The notes below the pieces were generated by a model. It saw nothing but the letters and a program-made list of their open reading frames with translations, had not been told where the DNA came from and ran no database searches. A stretch of 44,987 bases of DNA, from contig NZ_BAFV01000068.1 of NCBI RefSeq assembly GCF_000308515.1, forward strand, positions 1-44,987, written 5' to 3'. Of the stretch, positions 34,081 through 40,653 are shown piece by piece. Numbering within the stretch: the stretch's first letter is position 1; every line of letters starts with the position of its first letter. The DNA is from Nocardia carnea NBRC 14403. GTDB taxonomy: Bacteria; Actinomycetota; Actinomycetes; Mycobacteriales; Mycobacteriaceae. The position numbers were made by a program, and so were the translations under genes.

Positions 34081-34919
34081 CCCGCCCGGACCGGTCACCG
34101 ACTGCACCTGGCCAGCACCGTGTTCCGGCAAGCGGGCCACGGCTGCACTACGACGCCATCCGCAGCAAGGCCGCGCACCTGGGACTGACCGCGAAAGAAC
34201 TCGACACCGCCCTCGGAGTCCGACTCGACACACTCGAAGAAGACCGCGATCAGCGCGGGGTGAGCCTGACCGTTCTCGACCGGCTGCGCCGGATACTGGA
34301 CATGCCGCTGGACGACCTGGTCATCGACGGCGACCCAACCAATGTTCGGCTCCCGCCCGACAGCGGTTGCGGTGAAGCCGATGACGCGGGGTGCGTGCTG
34401 GCGCTGCTGGTGATCCATGACGGGCTCGGCATCGCGGATTTCCTGGCTCGCAGCGGCTGGTCCCGGCGGCGCCTCGATCAGGCGCTGACCGTTCTCGCCC
34501 GCCAGCTCGAACCGACCGCGTTGCGGGTTGTGGCCACCGACGACCGGCTCACCGTGCTCATCCGCACCGCAGTGTTGCCCGACGACCTGCGCGCGGCCTT
34601 CACCGACCAGCGCGTGCGCCGGGTGCCCCTGGGCCCGCACGAGGCGGTCGAGCTGGTCAAACTCGTCCGCAACAAAGTCCTGGAACCCTTCCCGGATTCC
34701 ATCGGCCTGCACGAGGAATCCACCAACGCCTACACCGTCGACCCCACCGGCATGCTGGCCCGACAGCGCATCGCGATCCATCGCACTGGCCCCACCCACC
34801 GCGGTACCGGTGTGAATGAGCTGGAGGTGCATCCCGACGTGATGTTCGCGCTCGGCCTCGCCGCCCGCCCGGCATCGACGGAGCCACCACCGCGCCCCGA
34901 TTCCTCGACGGCAGCGTGA
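34077..34919 (+). CDS. Transposon-encoded helix-turn-helix protein
   Basis: A 280-residue protein. Residues about 22-80 resemble an XRE/Cro-like domain (LGLTAKELDTALGVRLDTLEE, VLDRLRRILDMPLDDLVID). Residues about 100-160 look like a second winged helix (GLGIADFLARSGWSRRRLDQALTVLARQ split over two helices). The C-terminal third is mixed alpha/beta. GTG 34077 overlaps the preceding stop as GTGA; ATG 34062 is an alternative. As last gene of the four-gene transposition operon it could control the operon or mark target sites. I do not recognise a named family. Confidence 0.78.
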   Translation: MTRPDRSPTAPGQHRVPASGPRLHYDAIRSKAAHLGLTAKELDTALGVRLDTLEEDRDQRGVSLTVLDRLRRILDMPLDDLVIDGDPTNVRLPPDSGCGEADDAGCVLALLVIHDGLGIADFLARSGWSRRRLDQALTVLARQLEPTALRVVATDDRLTVLIRTAVLPDDLRAAFTDQRVRRVPLGPHEAVELVKLVRNKVLEPFPDSIGLHEESTNAYTVDPTGMLARQRIAIHRTGPTHRGTGVNELEVHPDVMFALGLAARPASTEPPPRPDSSTAA

Positions 34920-35067
34920 CCGTGACACTCACCGACGGTGCTCGTGTGCCTGGCGCAGTAGCTCGGCGGCGTTGGCCTCGACCCGCACTATGTGCCGCGG
35001 CCGGTGATCATCGCCAAACCGGCCACCCACCTCCACGCCATCGGTCAGCTGGGAGGAGAGGAAGGAC

Positions 35068-35139
35068 ATGGAGTCGAACCTGATCAAACCCAGGCTGTTC
35101 GAGCCGGTCTCCGATCATCTACCGAAATCTAGGGCGTAG
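35068..35139 (+). CDS. Possible 23-residue peptide
   Basis: ATG 35068 is preceded by a purine-rich GGAGGAGAGGAAGGAC, an unusually strong ribosome binding region. The short frame ends at TAG 35137, two bases before the convergent resolvase stop. The peptide (starting MESNLIKPRLFEPVSDH) has no recognisable feature. The remaining gap 34920-35067 shows no other convincing gene, only open stretches without good starts. It may be a decayed gene end. Confidence 0.22.
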   Translation: MESNLIKPRLFEPVSDHLPKSRA

Positions 35140-35140
35140 G

Positions 35141-36403
35141 TCACTTCGGGGCCGGGTGATCCGGGCAGACCACCCCGGCGGCGGTGCTTCGCCACCGGCG
35201 GACCGCGAGCCATCGGCGTACCAGCATCGGTAGTTCCCCGGTGTCGAGGAGTTCGGTGGCGTAGGGCCCGGTCAGCAGGGGGCCGCCGCAGTCGCAGGCT
35301 GCGCATTCGATGTCGGTGATCGGCACGTCGCGAGGACGGCACCGTTGGCAGTGGCGCCGTTCGACCAGGCCGCCGTCGTCGGCCGGTTCGAGCCAGACGA
35401 CCTGGATGTCTTCGAGCATCCGCCCCCGCTCGGAGGTGTCGCTGCTGGTGTAGCCGCACATCGGGTTCGGGCACACCGCCGGAGCCTCGGGCAGGTTGCG
35501 GTGCGCGGTCTGCTTGAGCCGCCACGCCAGATTCGGCCGCCGGCGAACGAGACCGGATGCGGTGTCGCTGGTTTCGTACCGCTCATCGTCGTCGTTGTCG
35601 GCGGCCGTGACGGCAGCAGGTTTTGGGTGGGCCGGCGCCGGTTCGGGATCGGCCGGGGCGATATCGAACAGGTCGTCCGGATCGCCGATGGCCCTTCGGG
35701 TTTCCCGTTCGGAGATCACCGATACCGAGGCCGCAGCGTCAGCGAGGACCGGCACGGCATCGGCCGTCTGCCCTGCGGGGCTCACCGCCACCGCAGCAGC
35801 AGCTGGTGTTTTGGTTGCGGGGCCGGAGTGGGGCCGGGTACCGATACGGGTTTTGTCGAGGTGGCCGTAGAGGGTTCCGCGTTTGACGCCGAGGATGTCG
35901 GCGATCTGCTGCACGGTGTGGCGGCCCTCGTCGTAGAGCCGTTGGGCCTGTTCGACCTGGTGGGCGGTGAGTTTCGGACGGCGGCCGCCTGTGCGGCCTC
36001 GTGCGCGGGCAGCTTCGAGGCCGTCGCGGGTGTTGGCGAGGATCAGTTCCCGCTGCAACTCCGCCAGCACGCTGAGCATGCCGAACATGGCGCGGCCTTC
36101 GGCGGTGTCGGTGTCGATGCCCTGCTCGACGACCTTCAACCCGATCCCGCGCTCGCGTAGCTGTGCGCCGAGGGTGATCAGGTGCAGCACCGACCGGCCG
36201 AGGCGGTCGAGGCGGGTGATGACGATGGTGTCGCCGCGGCGCGCCAGGGTGAGCACGAGATCGAGTTTCGGTCGCGATGCCTTCGCGCCACTGGCAGTAT
36301 CGATATGGACATCGGCGGGTTCGACGCCGGCGCGGCGCAGGGCGTCGATCTGGTGGGCGGGGTTCTGTTCGGCGGTCGACACCCGCCCGTAGCCGATCAA
36401 CAT
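35141..36403 (-). CDS. Serine resolvase/invertase with Cys-rich C-terminal domain
   Basis: A 420-residue protein. Residues 1-140 are the serine recombinase catalytic domain: GYGRVSTAEQNP (nucleophile Ser9), ITRLDRLGRS, and GMLSVLAELQRELI forming the E-helix. A Hin-type helix-turn-helix follows (GRRPKLTAHQVEQAQRLYDEG, then QQIADILGVKRGTLYGHL). Ordinary resolvases stop near 190 residues. Here a Pro/Ala linker leads to residues 306-420 with CPNPMC (311-316), CQRC (352-355), CAACDC (367-372) and a late Cys413, likely zinc-binding. ATG 36403 starts the domain directly. It would resolve transposon cointegrates at the repeats upstream. Confidence 0.9.
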   Translation of the reverse strand: MLIGYGRVSTAEQNPAHQIDALRRAGVEPADVHIDTASGAKASRPKLDLVLTLARRGDTIVITRLDRLGRSVLHLITLGAQLRERGIGLKVVEQGIDTDTAEGRAMFGMLSVLAELQRELILANTRDGLEAARARGRTGGRRPKLTAHQVEQAQRLYDEGRHTVQQIADILGVKRGTLYGHLDKTRIGTRPHSGPATKTPAAAAVAVSPAGQTADAVPVLADAAASVSVISERETRRAIGDPDDLFDIAPADPEPAPAHPKPAAVTAADNDDDERYETSDTASGLVRRRPNLAWRLKQTAHRNLPEAPAVCPNPMCGYTSSDTSERGRMLEDIQVVWLEPADDGGLVERRHCQRCRPRDVPITDIECAACDCGGPLLTGPYATELLDTGELPMLVRRWLAVRRWRSTAAGVVCPDHPAPK

Positions 36404-36530
36404 GGTGTCGAAAATAGCCGAAATGTGGTTTGCCGACATTGTTTTCCGACACGGGTTTCCGACACTCACGTCCTGGGGTTTCTCCCGCTCACATCAGGTT
36501 GTCGACAAACGATTGTTTTCCGACAACCTC
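36404..36530. promoter_or_regulatory. Putative res site and resolvase promoter region
   Basis: Repeats of TTTCCGACA or its variants occur at about 36430-36470, and ATTGTTTTCCGACA appears exactly twice (36439-36452 and 36512-36525). A 30-base interrupted palindrome at 36498-36527 has arms GTTGTCG/CGACAAC and an inner AAAC/GTTT pair, the size of a resolvase-dimer crossover site. The region between here and 36685 is AT-richer than its surroundings and has no gene; it probably carries the transposon's right end. Confidence 0.7.
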
Positions 36531-36685
36531 CGAATCCGGCACACTGGCCACGCAACCGGGTTCCCGGCGACGTGCCACCGTCAATACGAATCCGACTATC
36601 GCACTGCGTAATCACCGCTTGAAACCTGAGTGACAACGATGCACGCTGGTTCTTATCATACCGGAACGTATCAAGGAGTGGGTGC

Positions 36686-37333
36686 ATGGCAGTCCGGTTC
36701 AAGCTTGGATACTTCTCACCAGTGACTGACGATCCACTAGGGCGAGAGCATGTCGGTTACTTTCCGAGAATGACCGAAGGGGAGGCATGGGTCTCTGGCC
36801 GGGGAGCATGGAAGGCCAACAAAGAACGTCTATCCCGGGAGCAATTTGCGTTGATCATCGGTGATGGCCGGGTATGCGCCGTAGGCGAGATCACCGGGGT
36901 CGCCGTCCACGGTGATCGGGTCGCTGTCGACGGCGACGTGCTCGCCGAGGGCCACCCGGTACGGGATGCATGGATCGGGCAATCCGATCCCGTGATGAAT
37001 GCCTCGAACCATCCCGTCGGCTACTGCGATCTCCCCGAAGAAGCGCAATTCCGGGAACGGCCCTGCGGCTGCGGGTGCGGCGAGATATCCACGCGTGATT
37101 TCCTGCCCGGCCACGATGTACGCGCCTTCCAGGACCGGGTCCGGCGGATGTTCGCCGGCTCTGCACTCGAATTCATCCGCTGGGTCGACCGGATGGGCGC
37201 CGAACACGGCCTCCCGCTCCTGGATATCCGCAGCAACCCCGAGATCCGCATCGACGACGACCGGCAGCCGCCCTCGCTCGAACCCTATGACCAGCTCCTG
37301 AGCAGAACCGCCACCCCGGAGCCGAGCCAGTAA
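36686..37333 (+). CDS. Unknown protein with CGCGCG and LPGHD motifs
   Basis: A 215-residue soluble protein with AAGGAG seven bases before ATG 36686. The N-terminal 100 residues are beta-rich (VGEITGVAVHGDRVAVDGDV), with WIGQSDPV near residue 96. A compact CGCGCGEISTRDFLPGHD segment (residues about 127-145) suggests a small zinc- or metal-binding element. This Cys-rich plus LPGHD pattern recurs in uncharacterised actinobacterial proteins, from memory. The tail is Arg/Pro-rich. Neighbours are a resolvase and a toxin-antitoxin pair, so it is part of accessory DNA. Function is unknown. Confidence 0.75.
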   Translation: MAVRFKLGYFSPVTDDPLGREHVGYFPRMTEGEAWVSGRGAWKANKERLSREQFALIIGDGRVCAVGEITGVAVHGDRVAVDGDVLAEGHPVRDAWIGQSDPVMNASNHPVGYCDLPEEAQFRERPCGCGCGEISTRDFLPGHDVRAFQDRVRRMFAGSALEFIRWVDRMGAEHGLPLLDIRSNPEIRIDDDRQPPSLEPYDQLLSRTATPEPSQ

Positions 37334-37379
37334 CTGTGCCCTGGGGGCTATCTGATGAAACGGCCGGAAGCCCTGCTGG

Positions 37380-37670
37380 TCACAGGTTGCGGTCGATGTC
37401 CATGCGCTGGTGCAGGATTCGCACGACATCGATCACGTCCCCGTTGATCCGGTAGTAGAGGGTGTGTGATCCAGCGGGAAGTGCACGGTAGCCGGGGCGG
37501 ATCTCATCACACGCCCGGCCGATGCCGGGGTTCGCCACGGCGCGCTCGATGGCGTACTGGAGTTCGCGTACATACTTCTCGGCCTGCTCGAATCCCCATT
37601 GCTCGCAGGTGAATTCGAAGATGTTATCGATATCGGCCTGCGCGGCGGGGGAGAGAAGATACCGGCTCAC
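37380..37670 (-). CDS. parE: ParE-family toxin (RelE/ParE superfamily)
   Basis: A 96-residue protein with the ParE pattern: YLLSPAAQADIDNIFEFTCEQWG, EKYVRELQYAIERA, GRACDEIRPGYRALPAGSHTL and YYRINGDVIDVVRILHQRMD. ParE toxins generally poison DNA gyrase. GTG 37670 overlaps the parD stop (GTGA), the usual antitoxin-first order. A longer open frame extends upstream through parD in another phase and is not part of the gene. Such pairs stabilise mobile or accessory regions. Confidence 0.93.
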   Translation of the reverse strand: MSRYLLSPAAQADIDNIFEFTCEQWGFEQAEKYVRELQYAIERAVANPGIGRACDEIRPGYRALPAGSHTLYYRINGDVIDVVRILHQRMDIDRNL

Positions 37671-37921
37671 CGGCTGCCCGCGCCGCCGTCGGCCCGTTTG
37701 CGGGCAATGAAGGCGTCGAAGTCGAAGGGTGTCGACTTTCCGCTGTTCTCCCCGTCGATCAGCGCGGTGCGCAGGGCACGCAACTGAGTCTCGCGATCTT
37801 CCAGCAGCCGCAGTGCTGTACGGACGACGTCGCTGGCCGAGCGGTAGCGGCCCGAGGCGACCTCGCCGTCGATGAACGAGCTGTAGTGCTCGTCGAGGCT
37901 GAAGGAGGTGTTCTTGCCCAC
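37667..37921 (-). CDS. parD: ParD-family antitoxin
   Basis: An 84-residue antitoxin. GKNTSFSLDEHYSSFIDGEV forms the ribbon-helix-helix with GRYRSASDVVRTALRLLEDRE, and the C-terminal STPFDFDAFIARKRADG is the toxin-binding tail typical of type II ParD. GTG 37921 starts at the conserved N-terminus. A 17-base palindrome directly upstream (37931-37947) is the likely operator, bound by ParD and the ParDE complex for autoregulation. Confidence 0.93.
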   Translation of the reverse strand: MGKNTSFSLDEHYSSFIDGEVASGRYRSASDVVRTALRLLEDRETQLRALRTALIDGENSGKSTPFDFDAFIARKRADGGAGSR

Positions 37922-37930
37922 GAACCGATA

Positions 37931-37947
37931 ATACCAATTTTTGGTAT
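37931..37947. promoter_or_regulatory. ParD operator palindrome
   Basis: ATACCAA-TTT-TTGGTAT is a perfect inverted repeat ten bases upstream of the parD start. It is AT-rich in an otherwise GC-rich setting, as expected for a promoter-overlapping ribbon-helix-helix operator. Confidence 0.8.
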
Positions 37948-37974
37948 AGCGGGTCGGTGATTCTTTTCCCCTGG

Positions 37975-38151
37975 TCAGAGGCGGTCGGTGGCGGGTTCGA
38001 CGGTGTGGTCGTAGCCGTAGAACTGGGCGACTTCCGGTGACCATTCCCAGCGTTGGTCAGCAAACCAGAACCGGAAGCTTCCCATCTGTTGTGGTGTTGC
38101 GGTGATCGCCTCCAGTGGGGCGGTGGCGGTCGGTTCGTCGATGCCGCTCAT
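37975..38151 (-). pseudogene. Truncated PAS (PAS/ANTAR-type) N-terminal fragment
   Basis: A 58-residue frame contains GSFRFWFADQRWEWSPEVAQFYGYDH, split as GSFRFWFADQRW and EWSPEVAQFYGYDH, the start of the PAS fold found in actinobacterial PAS-ANTAR regulators. It then stops at TGA 37975-37977, where intact proteins continue for more than 150 residues. Nothing homologous continues downstream, where the parD operator begins. I infer that recombination or insertion of the toxin-antitoxin segment removed the rest. The start is ATG 38151, with a weak ribosome binding site. Confidence 0.6.
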
Positions 38152-38336
38152 GCTCTGATTGTGCTGTATGTCCTCGCCGCGAGTACCGCGGTGGGTGGGC
38201 CGGGCAACGCTGTTGTCCAGGATGTGAGATGCGCCTCGCGTGAGGGCGGATGAGCCATCGCCAGGTTTTCTGTTTGTTAATGTGTGCAAGTAGCGTGGTT
38301 ATGTGCGGTTGGGTGCGTCGACGGAAGGCGGAAACG

Positions 38337-38669
38337 GTGCCGGGTTCGAGCAGACCCTTGTATCAGATGAAGGCGGAGTTCTTCAAGACGTTGGGGCATC
38401 CGGTGCGGATCCGGGTCCTGGAGTTGCTCAGCCAGCGCGAGCATGCGGTCTCGGAGATGCTCAACGATATCGATATCGAGCCGGCGAATCTGTCTCAGCA
38501 GTTGGCGGTGCTGCGGCGGGCCGGGTTGATCACCAGTCGTCGTGAGGGTTTGTCGGTGACTTATGAGCTCACCTCACCGCAGGTGGCGCAGCTGCTGACC
38601 GCGGCGCGCGCCATCTTGACCGGGGTCGTGGCGGGACAGGCGGAGGCTTTGGAAGAACAGCCCGCCTGA
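38337..38669 (+). CDS. ArsR-family transcriptional regulator
   Basis: A 110-residue winged-helix regulator: YQMKAEFFKTLGHPVRIRVLELL, HAVSEMLNDIDIEPANLSQQL, AVLRRAGLITSRREGLSVTYEL. Position and family suggest that it controls the PEPCK-SulP operon beginning about 130 bases downstream. It contains no cysteine and no obvious His/Asp pair in the last helix. The common As/Cd or zinc-sensing sites are therefore missing and the signal is unknown. GTG 38337 is chosen; a frame back to 38250 adds a non-homologous N-terminus. The upstream gap 38152-38336 is a likely divergent promoter. Confidence 0.88.
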   Translation: MPGSSRPLYQMKAEFFKTLGHPVRIRVLELLSQREHAVSEMLNDIDIEPANLSQQLAVLRRAGLITSRREGLSVTYELTSPQVAQLLTAARAILTGVVAGQAEALEEQPA

Positions 38670-38796
38670 AGTCCGGATCGCTGGCGGCCTCCTGTTCTCG
38701 TCTATCAGGTCGTGGTGATTCCGCGCAGCTGTTTGCATGTTTTCCTACATAGTCATCTAGTTGTTGATGGAGGAGATGTTGGTGGAGGCCGATCAC

Positions 38797-40653
38797 ATGG
38801 CGGCGGTGGAGTCGATGGCCGCGCCTACCGGTCATGCACAGATCCTGGCCTGGGTGGCCGAGATCGCTGATCTGACCGCACCCGAGGATGTCGTGTGGTG
38901 CGACGGGTCGCGCCAGGAGTGGGACCGGTTGACCGCCCGCCTGGTGGACAAGGGCACCTTTGTCGAGTTGTCGGGAAAGCCGAATTCGTTCTGGTGCGCC
39001 TCCGATCCCGAGGACGTGGCGCGAGTGGAAGACCGCACCTTCATCTGCTCATGCGACAAGCGAGATGCGGGGCCGACGAACAACTGGGTGGATCCGGTCG
39101 ATATGCGCACGGTGATGACCGAGCACTATCGCGGCGCGATGGCCGGGCGCACCATGTATGTGATCGCGTTCTGCATGGGCCCACTCGACGCCGAGGACCC
39201 GAAATACGGTGTGCAGATCACCGATTCGGAGTACGTGGCGGTATCGATGCAGATCATGACCCGCTCCGGAGCCGCAGTGTGGAACCAGCTCGGCAACGAC
39301 GCCGAATTCGTCCGATGCCTGCACTCGGTCGGCGCACCGCTGAGCCCAGGACAACAGGATGTGGCGTGGCCATGTGACCACACGAAATACATTGCGCATT
39401 TCCCCGAAGACCGCACCATCTGGAGTTACGGCTCCGGCTACGGCGGCAACGCCCTGCTGGGCAAGAAGTGCTTCGCCCTGCGGATCGCCTCGGTTCTGGC
39501 CCGCGACGAGGGGTGGCTGGCCGAACACATGCTGATCCTCAAACTCACCTCACCCCAGGGCCGCACCCATTATGTGGCGGCGGCGTTCCCGTCCTCCTGC
39601 GGCAAAACCAACCTCGCCATGCTCGAACCCGCCCTGGAGGGATGGAAGGCCGAAACCGTCGGCGACGATATCGCCTGGCTGCGGTTCGGTCCCGACGGCC
39701 GGTTGTATGCGGTGAACCCGGAAGCCGGGTTCTTCGGAGTCGCCCCGGGCACCAGCGCGAAGACCAACCCGAACGCGATCGCCACCATCGAGCACGGCAA
39801 CTCGATCTTCACCAACACCGCCCTCACCGATGATGGAGACGTGTGGTGGGAAGGACTCACCGATACGCCGCCCGCACATCTGACCGATTGGCGCGGCAAC
39901 GACTGGACCCCAGAGTCCGCAACCGGCCCGGCGGCGCACCCGAACTCGCGGTATTGCACCCCGATCGAGCAGTGCCCGTCGGTGGCCCCGGAATGGGACG
40001 ACCCGGCCGGGGTCCCGCTTTCGGCGATCTTCTTCGGCGGCCGCCGCGCCACCACGATCCCGTTGATCGCCGAATCCTTCGACTGGACCCACGGGGTGTT
40101 CACTGCCTCGGTGCTGTCCTCGGAAACCACCGCCGCCGCCGCGGGGAAGGTCGGTGTGGTGCGCCGGGACCCGATGGCGATGCTGCCGTTCCTGGGTTAT
40201 CACGTCGGTGACTACTTCGCCCATTGGCTGCGCCTTGGCAGCGCAGCGGACCCGGCCGAGCTGCCGAAGATCTTCCAGGTCAACTGGTTCCGCCGCGACA
40301 CCGACGGACGGTTCCTGTGGCCCGGATTCGGCGACAACGTCCGCGTCCTGAAATGGGCGCTGGAGCGGATCGAGGGCACCGCGGCAGCAGATACCACCGC
40401 GATCGGCTACGTCCCCGTGCCGCACACACTGGACCTGTCCGGATTCTCCGACACCGACAAACGCTCCGTACGGGCCGCGCTCGAAGTCGACCACGACGAA
40501 TGGGCCGCCGAGGTCGCCTCCATCGAGGACTGGTATGCCAGCATCGGTGCCGACACGCTCCCCGGACCGCTGTGTGATCAGCTCGCTGCGCTGAAGAACC
40601 GCCTGGCGCACACTCCGGCCCGGCCCGCCGACACCACTGCCGGGGCGTCGTGA
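38797..40653 (+). CDS. pckG: Phosphoenolpyruvate carboxykinase (GTP)
   Basis: A 618-residue enzyme catalysing oxaloacetate + GTP to PEP + CO2 + GDP. The active site looks intact: RTFICS (Arg80), SYGSGYGGNALLGKKC, EGWLAEHMLIL, the P-loop FPSSCGKTN with the reactive Cys268, GDDIAWL, HPNSRYC and FFGGRRATT, and WPGFGDNVRVLKW at the nucleotide site. Many less constrained positions differ from the mycobacterial housekeeping enzyme, suggesting a second, accessory copy. ATG 38797 has GGTGGAGG at good distance; GTG 38782 and ATG 38767 are in-frame alternatives. The stop overlaps the transporter start (GTGA), so the two are coupled. Confidence 0.95.
   Translation: MAAVESMAAPTGHAQILAWVAEIADLTAPEDVVWCDGSRQEWDRLTARLVDKGTFVELSGKPNSFWCASDPEDVARVEDRTFICSCDKRDAGPTNNWVDPVDMRTVMTEHYRGAMAGRTMYVIAFCMGPLDAEDPKYGVQITDSEYVAVSMQIMTRSGAAVWNQLGNDAEFVRCLHSVGAPLSPGQQDVAWPCDHTKYIAHFPEDRTIWSYGSGYGGNALLGKKCFALRIASVLARDEGWLAEHMLILKLTSPQGRTHYVAAAFPSSCGKTNLAMLEPALEGWKAETVGDDIAWLRFGPDGRLYAVNPEAGFFGVAPGTSAKTNPNAIATIEHGNSIFTNTALTDDGDVWWEGLTDTPPAHLTDWRGNDWTPESATGPAAHPNSRYCTPIEQCPSVAPEWDDPAGVPLSAIFFGGRRATTIPLIAESFDWTHGVFTASVLSSETTAAAAGKVGVVRRDPMAMLPFLGYHVGDYFAHWLRLGSAADPAELPKIFQVNWFRRDTDGRFLWPGFGDNVRVLKWALERIEGTAAADTTAIGYVPVPHTLDLSGFSDTDKRSVRAALEVDHDEWAAEVASIEDWYASIGADTLPGPLCDQLAALKNRLAHTPARPADTTAGAS

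Larger units (their letters stand above)
30022..36635. mobile_element. Tn5053/Tn7-style transposon (boundaries tentative)
   Basis: The unit contains a DDE transposase, a TniB-type ATPase, two further overlapping genes and a convergent serine resolvase with repeat-rich DNA in front. This matches the logic of Tn5053-type transposons: replicative transposition, then resolution. The left limit is placed at TGTCAGTATG (30022), with TGTCAGTGAT repeated 25 bases inside and an AGGCGACA/TGTCGCCT inverted pair at 30033-30040 and 30092-30099. The right limit is the TGACA at 36631-36635, which matches the outer TGTCA only. No five-base target duplication was found, so the true right end may lie elsewhere. 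Confidence 0.5.

Noticed and set aside
36631..36640. TGACA plus five bases as a target-duplicated transposon end
   Set aside because: The five bases outside (ACGAT) do not match those outside the left TGTCA (TCAAT), and similarity to the left end stops after TGTCA; used only as a tentative limit.
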